Part shown: positions 8,963-17,600 of the stretch, piece by piece | Layout: every line of letters starts with the position of its first letter | Numbering within the stretch: the stretch's first letter is position 1 | DNA from: Candidatus Amarolinea dominans | GTDB taxonomy: Bacteria; Chloroflexota; Anaerolineae; SSC4; Amarolineaceae | Direction: 5' to 3' | NCBI GenBank assembly: GCA_016719785.1 | Contig: JADJYJ010000034.1 | Coordinates: 105,667 to 169,666 of the forward strand | Length of the DNA: 64,000 nt | Made by a program: the position numbers and the translations under genes | The notes under the pieces: generated by a model | What the model was told of the DNA's origin: nothing | The model's input: only the letters and a program-made list of their open reading frames with translations | Databases searched by the model: none

Positions 8963-10162
8963 TCAATCCGCTTCAAGCGCCTGCGCAAGATCCGCGATGA
9001 TGTCGGCCGGCTCCTCGATGCCCACGGAGAGGCGCACCAGGCCCTCGCCAATGCCAACCTGGGCGCGCTGCGCCGGCGTCAACGCGCGGTGCGACGCCAT
9101 AACCGGGTAGAGCAGCAGGCTGTAGACATCACCGAGCGACGTGCCAGTCAGCAGCAGGCGCGCGCGTTCGAGGAAGCGCCGCACCTGCGCTTGCCCGGCG
9201 TCGCGTATGACGAAGCTCACCATGCCGCCGTAGGCTGATTGGCCGTCGGGCGCCTGCAACAACTGTGCGGCCACCGCGTGCTGCGGATGGCCGGGCAGGC
9301 CGGGGTAGTTGACCTGCGCCACGCGTGGATGCGCCCCCAACCAGGCGGCTACCTGCAGCGCAGACGCGCAGTGCTGGCGCATGCGCAGCGGCAGCGTCTT
9401 CAGCCCGCGCAGGGCCAGCCAGGCCTCGAAGGGCGAAAAATTGGCGCCCAACATCTTCAGTTGGTCGGTCAGGCGCGCCTCATGCACCCGCCCGGTCACG
9501 ACCGCACCGCCCAGCACATCGTCATGCCCGCCGATGTATTTGGTGACCGAATGGACCACAAAGTCAGCCCCATGCTCCAGCGGGCGCAGCAAATAGGGCG
9601 TGGTGAAGGTGCTGTCTACGATGACCATCGCTCCGGCCGCATGGGCCAGATTCACCAGGGCCGGCACGTTCGCCACCTTGAGCAGCGGATTGGAAATCGT
9701 TTCGCACACCAGCACCGTGGGCGCCGTGGCGCGCAGCACCGCGGCCACTTCATCCAGGTTGGTGACATCCACAAAGTGGGTGGTCACCCCCTGCTCTTTG
9801 AGCAGGCGGTCGAGCAGGGTGTAGGTTGCGCCATAGCAGTCGCGTGCGGCCACCACGCGGGCGCCCGCTTGCACCCCCGCGGCCAACAACGCCGCAACCA
9901 TGGCCGCCATGCCCGACGCGTAGGTCAGCGCGACGTCGGCGTTTTCCAGGTCGGCCAGGGCCACTTCGAAGGCGTGTGTCGTCGGGTTGCCGTAGCGGCG
10001 GTAGACAAAACCATCCCTGGCGCGGCCGAGGACGGCGTCCAGGTCCTCCATCGCGTCGTACAGGTAGGTCACAGCCGGGTGAATCGGCGTGGTGGTGGGT
10101 GTATAATCAGGCGCGGGCAGGCGCTCGCCGGCGTGAACTGCACGCGTAAACAGACTCGTCAT
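8963..10162 (-). CDS. Trans-sulfuration PLP enzyme (cystathionine gamma-synthase/beta-lyase or methionine gamma-lyase family)
   Basis: Fold-type I PLP enzyme of 399 residues. Visible are YRRYGNPT near residue 54, YASGMAAM (phosphate-binding loop) near 80, and the Schiff-base lysine in HSVTKYIGGHDD near 205. It belongs to the Cys/Met-metabolism family; sequence alone does not separate gamma-synthase, beta-lyase and gamma-lyase. It ends 80 bases before the WS/DGAT start. The short 5' region holds a 46-bp tandem repeat. Confidence 0.88.
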   Translation of the reverse strand: MTSLFTRAVHAGERLPAPDYTPTTTPIHPAVTYLYDAMEDLDAVLGRARDGFVYRRYGNPTTHAFEVALADLENADVALTYASGMAAMVAALLAAGVQAGARVVAARDCYGATYTLLDRLLKEQGVTTHFVDVTNLDEVAAVLRATAPTVLVCETISNPLLKVANVPALVNLAHAAGAMVIVDSTFTTPYLLRPLEHGADFVVHSVTKYIGGHDDVLGGAVVTGRVHEARLTDQLKMLGANFSPFEAWLALRGLKTLPLRMRQHCASALQVAAWLGAHPRVAQVNYPGLPGHPQHAVAAQLLQAPDGQSAYGGMVSFVIRDAGQAQVRRFLERARLLLTGTSLGDVYSLLLYPVMASHRALTPAQRAQVGIGEGLVRLSVGIEEPADIIADLAQALEAD

Positions 10163-10194
10163 CGAAATGTGGCTCCCTTCGCACTTGGCGTGAC

Positions 10195-10297
10195 GCGGCG
10201 GCGCTGACGACCGTCGCTGCTGGTGTACCAGTGTACCCCCGCGGCGGCGCTGACGGCCGGCGCTGCTAGTGTACCAGTGTACCCCCGCGGCGGCGCC
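10195..10297. repeat. 46-bp tandem repeat, about 2.2 copies, upstream of the PLP enzyme
   Basis: Unit 1 at 10195-10240 and unit 2 at 10241-10286 differ at three positions; a third copy starts at 10287 and stops after about 11 bases. Each unit contains two GTGTACC words in direct orientation, spaced 8 bases apart. It lies in the divergent intergenic region between the PLP enzyme (minus) and the polysaccharide locus (plus). Confidence 0.85.
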
Positions 10298-10340
10298 CTG
10301 TCAAAACCGATTCCGCAAAAGTCCTGGCAATATCTATTTT

Positions 10341-10370
10341 TTGGCCTGACCCGGCTTCTTGTGGTACGAT
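10341..10370 (+). promoter_or_regulatory. Possible promoter of the polysaccharide locus
   Basis: TTGGCC (10341-10346), an 18-base spacer and TACGAT (10365-10370) lie about 75 bases before the first gene. The match is modest; it is the best candidate seen in the region. Confidence 0.3.
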
Positions 10371-10393
10371 TAGCCGAGCACAGGCCACAAGAA
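10356..10393. promoter_or_regulatory. Inverted repeat over the promoter of the polysaccharide locus
   Basis: TTCTTGTGG (10356-10364) and CCACAAGAA (10385-10393) form a perfect 9-bp inverted repeat with a 20-base centre. It overlaps the proposed -10 and start region. It may be an operator or a 5' UTR hairpin. Confidence 0.4.
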
Positions 10394-10445
10394 TCATGCG
10401 CTTGATCTCTTGGCTGTCCAACCTCATCCGATAGGAATTGCGGCG

Positions 10446-11444
10446 ATGACGACTCACCTGACCCAAACGAAGCCTCCCGTCCTTTCTGTCGTGCTTCCCG
10501 TCTTTTCTGTCGTGCTTCCCGTCTTCAATGAACGCGAGAGCCTGGCGGAACTCCATCGGCGCCTGAGCAGTGTCATGATCGCGCTGGCCGAGCCGTATGA
10601 GATCATCTACGTGGACGATGGCAGTCGCGACGGCTCAGGCGACCTGCTGGCTGCCATCCAACAGAATGATGCACAGGTGCGCGTGCTGCACCTGTCGCGC
10701 AATTTCGGTCACCAGGCCGCTATCAGCGCAGGGCTTGACCATGCGGGCGGAGATGCCGTCATCGTACTGGATGCCGATCTGCAGGACCCGCCGGAGGTTC
10801 TGCCCGCGCTGCTGGCCCAATGGCGCCTGGGCTTCGATGTGGTCTACGCGGTTCGCCGGGAGCGCAAGGAGAACCTGTTCAAACGCAGCGCCTACGACAT
10901 CTTCTACCGCCTCCTGCGCCAGGTCGCTAACGTCGAGATTCCGCTCGACGCCGGTGATTTTTGTGTGCTCGATCGCCGCGTGGCCGACGTGCTGCGCAAA
11001 ATGCCAGAGCGCAACCGCTTCATGCGCGGCATTCGCAGTTGGATCGGTTTTCGTCAGATCGGCGTGCCCTACAATCGTGCGGCCCGCTTTGCCGGTCAAC
11101 CCAAGTACAGCCTGCTCAAACTCCTGCGCCTGGCTTTCGATGGCTTCTTCTCCTTCTCCTACCTGCCGCTGCGCCTCGCCTCTCTGTTTGGCCTGCTCGT
11201 CTCGTTCCTGGGTTTTCTACTCTCCGTGTGGACGGTTTACAAACGCTTCACCCTGCCCGAGTTCCCCTCCGGCTTTGCCACCATCGTCGTGGGCGTGATG
11301 TTCCTGGGCGGCATCCAATTGATCGCCCTCGGCGTCATCGGCGAATATGTCGGTCGCATCTTCGATGAAGTCAAGCAGCGCCCGCTCTACATCATCGGCG
11401 AACGCCGCGGATTCGATGATGAGCGTCAGGCCCCGGATGCTTGA
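10446..11444 (+). CDS. GT2 polyprenyl-phosphate glycosyltransferase (DPM1/GtrB-like)
   Basis: Transfers a sugar from a nucleotide donor to polyprenyl phosphate at the inner membrane face. 332 residues. GT-A motifs: VVLPVFNE, YVDDGSRDGS near residue 55, and DADLQDPPE near 105. Two C-terminal membrane helices (about 235-260 and 270-300) with GVIGEYVGRIFDEVK are typical of the GtrB/DPM group. The ATG at 10446 has AGGA 9 nt upstream; a TTG 36 bases earlier is less likely. The first beta strand is duplicated (SVVLPVF twice), discussed as a finding. First gene of the locus. Confidence 0.88.
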   Translation: MTTHLTQTKPPVLSVVLPVFSVVLPVFNERESLAELHRRLSSVMIALAEPYEIIYVDDGSRDGSGDLLAAIQQNDAQVRVLHLSRNFGHQAAISAGLDHAGGDAVIVLDADLQDPPEVLPALLAQWRLGFDVVYAVRRERKENLFKRSAYDIFYRLLRQVANVEIPLDAGDFCVLDRRVADVLRKMPERNRFMRGIRSWIGFRQIGVPYNRAARFAGQPKYSLLKLLRLAFDGFFSFSYLPLRLASLFGLLVSFLGFLLSVWTVYKRFTLPEFPSGFATIVVGVMFLGGIQLIALGVIGEYVGRIFDEVKQRPLYIIGERRGFDDERQAPDA

Positions 11445-11463
11445 GGAGACGCCCACAACCGCC

Positions 11464-12645
11464 ATGCGCATCCTGATGTTGGACAACGAATTCCCGCCGC
11501 TCGGCGGTGGCACCGGTGTGGTCAACTACCACCTGCTGGACGAACTACGTCACCGCGTCCCCCCCATTCACGTGGATCTGATCACTTCCAGCCGCTCCAG
11601 GCGCCGCTTCGAATATGAAGAAATGACGCCAGCAATCCGCCTGCACAAGGTGCCGGTGGACAACCGTAACATCCATCACTCAACCAATATCGAACTGCTG
11701 CGCTACACCTGGCGCGGCTACCGCTACGCGCGACGCCTGGCCGCACGCGCACCCTACGACCTGTGCTTTGCCTTTGCCGGGGTGCCGGCCGGGGGCATCG
11801 CCTGGGCGTTGCGACGCACGCTGGGCCTGCCGTACATTGTTTCTCTGCAAGGCCCGGATGTGCCCGGTTTCGAAAACCGTTACCGTTATGTCTATGCCGC
11901 CTTGACGCCCTTCATTCGCCAGATCTGGCGCGAGGCCGCGGCCGTCATTGCCATCAGCCAACGGCACCGCACCCTGGCCTGGCAGACTGCGCCCGGCCTG
12001 CCCATAGACATCATCGTCAACGGCGTTGACCTGGCGCAGTTCACGCCGGTGTCTCAGGCGCCGCGGCCTGCAGGCACGCCGGTCACGGTGCTCTGCGCAG
12101 CGCGGCTGATCGAGCGCAAGGGGCAGCAACACCTGCTGGGCGCGCTGGCCCGCCTGGCGAGCCAGGGCGTGTCCCTGCGTGTCATCCTGGCCGGCACCGG
12201 CGACGCCGAGCCGCTGCTGCGCCAGCAGGCGCAAACCCTGGGCCTGCAGGACAAGGTCCAATTCCTCGGCTTTGTGGAGCGCAGCGCGATGCCCGCGGTC
12301 TATGCGCAGGCTGATATCTTTTGCCTGCCTTCTTTCAATGAAGGCATGTCCATGGCCCTCCTGGAAGCCATGGCGAGCGGCCTTCCCGTCATTGTCACCA
12401 CAACCGGCGGCCTGGAAGAACTGCTGGATGGCAACGGGTTGGTCGCGCCCTGGGCCGACGTCGAGGCCCTGGCCGGCGCGCTGGCAACCCTGGCGCAGGA
12501 TGACCCACTACGCGCCGAGTACGGCCGCCGTGGCCGCCAGATCGCCGAGCGCTTCACCTGGCCGGCGATCGTCCAGCAGTATGTGCAGCTCTGCCAGCGC
12601 GTGCTCGACCGCCAGCCTGGCAGGAGTCGCCATGACGCCCACTAG
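11464..12645 (+). CDS. GT4 glycosyltransferase
   Basis: GT-B fold retaining glycosyltransferase of 393 residues. The N-terminus MRILMLDNEFPPLGGG is typical; the donor domain has the EX7E pattern as NEGMSMALLE near residue 300 and an ARLIERKGQ motif near 215. The start at 11464 is chosen from the family N-terminus; an in-frame ATG at 11437 would overlap the previous gene. It ends inside the next gene (14-base overlap), consistent with one transcript. Sugar specificity unknown. Confidence 0.86.
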   Translation: MRILMLDNEFPPLGGGTGVVNYHLLDELRHRVPPIHVDLITSSRSRRRFEYEEMTPAIRLHKVPVDNRNIHHSTNIELLRYTWRGYRYARRLAARAPYDLCFAFAGVPAGGIAWALRRTLGLPYIVSLQGPDVPGFENRYRYVYAALTPFIRQIWREAAAVIAISQRHRTLAWQTAPGLPIDIIVNGVDLAQFTPVSQAPRPAGTPVTVLCAARLIERKGQQHLLGALARLASQGVSLRVILAGTGDAEPLLRQQAQTLGLQDKVQFLGFVERSAMPAVYAQADIFCLPSFNEGMSMALLEAMASGLPVIVTTTGGLEELLDGNGLVAPWADVEALAGALATLAQDDPLRAEYGRRGRQIAERFTWPAIVQQYVQLCQRVLDRQPGRSRHDAH

Positions 12646-13783
12646 CCGCCGCGACGCCGCGCCGCTGCGCGTGACCCTCATCAACCTGTGGCCGCGCGGC
12701 GGCATGGCGCACTACACCGCCGCGCTGGCCAACGCCCTGGCCCAGGAGCCGGATGTGCGCGTGACGGCCGTGGTGGCACAGGCGCCCGCGCCGCTCGGCT
12801 TTGCGCCCGCTGTCACCCTGGCGCCGGTTGACATTCCCACCGGCAACCGCCTGGCAGACCTGGCGCGCCTGCCGCGTCAACTGCTGCACGTGCCCGCGTA
12901 TCTGCGCACCGTGCAGGCCACCGCGCCCGACATCATCCACGCCAACTTGAGCACGCACCCCTGGGAACTGGCCACGCTGCCCTGGCTGCGCCGGCGCTGG
13001 CCGCTGGTAGTCACGCAGCACGAGGTCAGCATCAAACCTGGCGAGGGCGGCTGGCGCAAACGTTGGAACGTGTGGGCCGGGCCACGCTATGCGCACCACC
13101 TGTTTGTGCATGGACAGGCGCTGGCCGCGGAACTACAGCGCACGCGGTTGGCGCCGGCCGCGCGCATCAGCGTGTTGGCGCACGGCTGGTACGATTTTCT
13201 GACCCAGTGGGCCGGCGCCCAGGACGAAGAGCCGCACACCGTCCTGTTTTTTGGCCGCATCAAGGCGTACAAGGGCCTGGAGTACCTGGTCGAGGCCATG
13301 CCGCTGGTGCAGGCGGCCGTGCCAGATGTTCACTTCCTGGTCGTGGGCGGCGAGGGCGACATGGCGCCCTATCGCCGTCTCCCTGGCGCCCAAGCGGCGG
13401 CCGTGACTTGGGTCAACCGCTTTGTGGAAGATGCGGAAGCGGCCGCCTTCTTCCGCCGCGCCAGCCTGGTGGTGCTGCCCTACACCGACGGCAGCGCCTC
13501 GGGCGTCATTGCCGCGGCCTATGCCTTTGCCCGCCCGGTGATTGCCACCCGCGTCGGCAGCCTGCCCGAAGCGGTGGTGGATGGCGTCACCGGGCTGCTC
13601 ATTCCTCCGCGTAACGCCGCCGCCCTGGCCGCGGCCATCAGCGGGCTGCTGAGCGATGACCCGCGCCGCCGCGCCCTGGGCGCAGCCGGCCGGCAGTGGG
13701 CGCAGCAGCATCTTTCCTGGGCAGATATTGCCCACCAGACTGTGGCGGTCTACCGGCAACTGGCCTGGAAATCTGCGGGATGA
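12632..13783 (+). CDS. GT4 glycosyltransferase
   Basis: 383-residue GT-B enzyme. It has the glycine-rich acceptor-side motif WPRGGMAHYT near residue 18 and, in the donor domain, LFFGRIKAYKGLEYL near 205 and YTDGSASGVIAAAYA near 285, where the EX7E is degenerate (the first Glu position reads D/G). CAGGAG lies 7 nt before the ATG, which is 14 bases inside the previous gene. It overlaps the following gene by ATGA. Acceptor and donor are not predictable from sequence. Confidence 0.85.
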   Translation: MTPTSRRDAAPLRVTLINLWPRGGMAHYTAALANALAQEPDVRVTAVVAQAPAPLGFAPAVTLAPVDIPTGNRLADLARLPRQLLHVPAYLRTVQATAPDIIHANLSTHPWELATLPWLRRRWPLVVTQHEVSIKPGEGGWRKRWNVWAGPRYAHHLFVHGQALAAELQRTRLAPAARISVLAHGWYDFLTQWAGAQDEEPHTVLFFGRIKAYKGLEYLVEAMPLVQAAVPDVHFLVVGGEGDMAPYRRLPGAQAAAVTWVNRFVEDAEAAAFFRRASLVVLPYTDGSASGVIAAAYAFARPVIATRVGSLPEAVVDGVTGLLIPPRNAAALAAAISGLLSDDPRRRALGAAGRQWAQQHLSWADIAHQTVAVYRQLAWKSAG

Positions 13784-14688
13784 ACACCAACAACGGACAC
13801 GCCCCGCCGCGCGTGGTCGCGCTGATTCTCAACTGGAACGGCCGGTCGGACACCCTGGCCTGCCTGCGCAGCCTGCAGCAGCAGACCTACCCGGCCCTGA
13901 TTCCGCTGGTGGTGGACAATGGTTCGCAGGACGGTTCGGCGGCGGCCATCCGCGCCGACTTCCCGGCCGTCCACCTCATCGAAACCGGCGCCAACCTGGG
14001 CTTCTGCGCGGGCAACAACGCGGGAATGACCTGGGCGCTGGCGCAAGGCGCCGACTTCGTGCTGCTGTTGAACAACGATACCTGGTTCGACCCGGCCATG
14101 ACCCAGGAGTTAGTGGCCGAAGCCGGCCGCGACCCACAGATTGGCCTGGCCGGGCCTAAGATCTACCAGGCCAAACCGCCCACCGTTCTGTGGTCGGCCG
14201 GCGGGCGGGTCACCTTCTGGGGCAACGTGACGGCCATGCGCGGCTTTGGGCAGGCCGATCGCGGTCAGTATGACAGCGCCGCCGATGTGGACTATCTGCC
14301 CGGATGTGGTATACTAGCGCGGCGCCAGCTCCTGGAAACGGTTGGCCTGCTCGACCCGGCCTATTTCGCCTATTACGAGGATGCCGATTGGGCGATGCGC
14401 GCGAGACAGGCGGGTTGGATCGTGCGTTACGTTCCCTCAGCCCGCATGTGGCACAAGGGCGGCGCCAGCACGGGTGGATTCTACAATCCCCGTGAGAAAT
14501 ATCTATCCGGCGTCAATGCCGTGCGATTCATGCGCCGTTACGCCCATGCCGGGCAGTGGGTGTTGTATTTGATCTCCTTGGCGGCAGGTATTCCGTGGCT
14601 CATCATACGAGAGAGTGCGCGCGGCCGCAGTGCGGCTGTACGCGCCAAGATTCGTGGACTGATAGATGGTTTCAGGTACAAATCCTAA
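13780..14688 (+). CDS. GT2 glycosyltransferase (rhamnosyltransferase-like)
   Basis: 302 residues, GT-A fold. LILNWNGRSDT at the N-terminus, VDNGSQDGSA near residue 44, NLGFCAGNN near 72, LLLNNDTWFDP (the DXD equivalent) near 92, and YYEDADWAMR near 200 follow the WbbL/rhamnosyltransferase-like GT2 group. The start codon overlaps the preceding stop as ATGA, and the gene overlaps the next one by 23 bases. A C-terminal hydrophobic stretch near residue 260 may contact the membrane. Confidence 0.87.
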   Translation: MNTNNGHAPPRVVALILNWNGRSDTLACLRSLQQQTYPALIPLVVDNGSQDGSAAAIRADFPAVHLIETGANLGFCAGNNAGMTWALAQGADFVLLLNNDTWFDPAMTQELVAEAGRDPQIGLAGPKIYQAKPPTVLWSAGGRVTFWGNVTAMRGFGQADRGQYDSAADVDYLPGCGILARRQLLETVGLLDPAYFAYYEDADWAMRARQAGWIVRYVPSARMWHKGGASTGGFYNPREKYLSGVNAVRFMRRYAHAGQWVLYLISLAAGIPWLIIRESARGRSAAVRAKIRGLIDGFRYKS

Positions 14689-17600
14689 CACGCGTTTCAG
14701 CAAACTAGCAATCCATGCGGCCTTCCTGCTCATCATCCTGCTGGCCGCAGGCTTGCGCTCCTATGAACTCAACACGCGGCCCTTTTGGGGTGACGAAGCC
14801 CTGACCGGAGACCTGGCCCTGTTGGGACCGGCGTCCGTCTTGCGCACCACAGCCCCGTTCTCGTTTGTGCGCCAGATCGCAGCCAGCGCCGGCGGTCAGT
14901 TCGTGACCGGCTGGGGCTTTCAGATGCCCCTGCCCCTCCTGGCGTCGTTGACCGGATTGATCGGCAACCAGGATATGCTCATCCGCTTGCCGTCCTTCCT
15001 GGCCGGCGTGCTGGCCGTGGCAGTCGCCTTTGCCCTGGGACGGCGATTGCGCCGGCCGGAAGTCGGGCTCCTGCTGGCCTTTCTCATGGCCATCTCCGCG
15101 TTTCACATTCAGTATTCGCAGGAAGCGCGCTACTACGGTCTGATGTCCTTCCTCGCTGTGCTGGGCGCCTATCTGATGCTGCGCGGCCTGGATGAGAAGC
15201 GTGCGGGCGACCTCATTGCCTTCGTCTTCGTCTCCGCCTTTAACGTATGGAATCACCTCTTCGCCGTCTTCTTTGTCGTACCCATGGTGGTCTATGCCGT
15301 GGTGATCTTGGGCATACACCTGGTGCGCAGTGTGCGCCTGCCGCGGCTAAGCAGCTTGCGCCGCCGCACCAACAGCCGGCGCAAAACCATGCGCAGCCGC
15401 TTGCTTGGCTGGCAACAGGTCACGGCCCGCGCCCTGCGCCGCATTCCGCTGGCCTATGCCGTCTTCGTCGTCAGTGTCGTCGTCCTTGCACTGCTCACGC
15501 TGGAGATCACCCTGCCGGTGGTGCGCGCAGCCACCAGCAGCAGCGCCAGCAGCAGCGAAGTGGCGACCATCTTCTCCCAGGCCGACTCAGCACGCACCAC
15601 CGAGGGGGCCACCTTGCACGGCTTTTCCCTCAGTGTCGCCTCGTTCATTGATCTTTTTGCCGAGTTCGGCAGCGGCCGCAGTTGGACCTCCTGGCTTTAC
15701 CTGGCGTTCGCCCTGTTCGGTTTGACCGACCTGCTCCTGCGCCGGCAGTGGCGCCAAACGTTTTTTGTTCTGCTGTGGCTCTGGCTGCCCCTCCTACTGG
15801 TCTCCCTGGTGCGCTCAGAACATTTCTTTGCCAGCAAATATATCATCTTCGTACAGCCTGCCTATCTGGCTCTGGTGGCGCTGGGCCTTTACGCGGGCGT
15901 GAGCCGGCTGTGGGCCTTGCCGCGAGCCGTTGTCCTGCGCGTCCCCGTCCTGCAGACCCCGCTCCCGGCCGCGATCCTGGTGGGCGCGCTGACCGTCCTG
16001 CTCCTGCTGGTCAACACGCGACCAGTCCTGGGCTATTATGGGCAGCAGGATCGCTTGAACTGGCGTGGCGTGATCCGCTACATTCAAGCCGATCTGCGCA
16101 CGGACGATGCGGTCCTCTTTGCTACCGCCCGCGACCGCGATTGGGGGCCGTTTGTCTACTATTTCCGCCAAATGGTCAAACCCCAGGCGTTTGGCAGCTT
16201 CGTGCAGTCCTTTGCCGACCTGTCGGCGCCCCAGTTGCAATCGGTGTTTGACAACCACAAGCGCGTGTGGATTGTGGATCAGGCTGGTCATGGCGGCTTC
16301 CGTGAGGTCGGCACGCTCTTCCCCGCGCTGAAAGCCCGCGATGTCGTCGGCGCCCAGGTCTACCTGTTGGACACCGCGCCGGTGCTCAACAGCCAGGTGC
16401 CATTCGAATGGGCCGCCGGTCGCGCCCAGTTGACCACAAAACGGGCCGCGTTACCCAATCGCAGTCTCATCGTCGGGGTCACCCCGTACGACGCATCTAC
16501 ATCGCAGCGCTTCAGCGTACACGTCAACGGTCAGAACCAAGGCAGTTTCGACCCGGCCGGCGTACAGGCGCCCAATTACGTGCAGGTGCCTTTCACCCGC
16601 ACCGAAGTGGTCACTGTAGACATCATTGCCGCGCAGCCGCCCACCACGGCGCTAAGCGGCACCTTGACGCTGGCCTATGCCGCGGCCATACCCGGACAGG
16701 ACGGCCAACGCGTGACGATCGAAGCCGAAGACTTCCCCACCGACAATGGCTTTGTCTTCGAACAACCTGAGGCCAGCGGCGGTTCATTCGTACGCGCCCA
16801 GGGCTTCGGCATCATCGCCCAAGTCTCCTTGTGGGCAAGCCAGCCGGGCGACTACCTGCTGACGCTGTACGGCCGCATGAACGCACGCATCGGCACGCCC
16901 AAATGGTCGGTGGTGCTCGACCGTCAGGCAGTCGGTATTCTGACGACGCCGGTCAACCTGGGGTGGCAGACGATTTCCATCCCCGTCAATGTGAGCAGCC
17001 CTGGCCTGCACACCCTGACCCTGGGCGCAACCGCGGACGCCTACATCGAGGGGGCTTACGCGGACCTTGATTATGTCACCCTGGAAGAACGCCAGAACTG
17101 GGTGTATCGCGGCAGCACCCAGATCAGCCTGGGCGTGAGTGAGTTGACCGAGACAGCGCCCATTACCGCCACCGGGGCGTTGACCGCCTGCGTGACGACG
17201 ACCGGCGCGGCCGGCCGCTGGCTCGATTCTCAACCGGTGACATTTACCGTCACCGTGGAAAATGCGGCCGACTACGTGCTCGAACTGGTGACCGCCAGCA
17301 CGAACATCACGCAGCCACTGCCGGTGACCCTGGATGACCGCTTCTTGGGTCAAATCGCCCCTGGCGCCCACCTATCGCAGACCACTCACCTGTTGAGCCG
17401 GCTGAGCACGGGCGAGCACGAGATTCTGCTGACTCCGCCGGCCACCGTGCAGCCAGGGCAGTTGTGTTTGCAGGAGATCAGCCTGCTGCTGGCCTACGTG
17501 CAGCCGGACAGTACAGATCTGCGCATCGAAGCGAACCCGTTCGTGGTGGGTGAGAATGCACGGCTGCAGCGCATGAGTAATCGCCCCGTGGCCATGGGCG

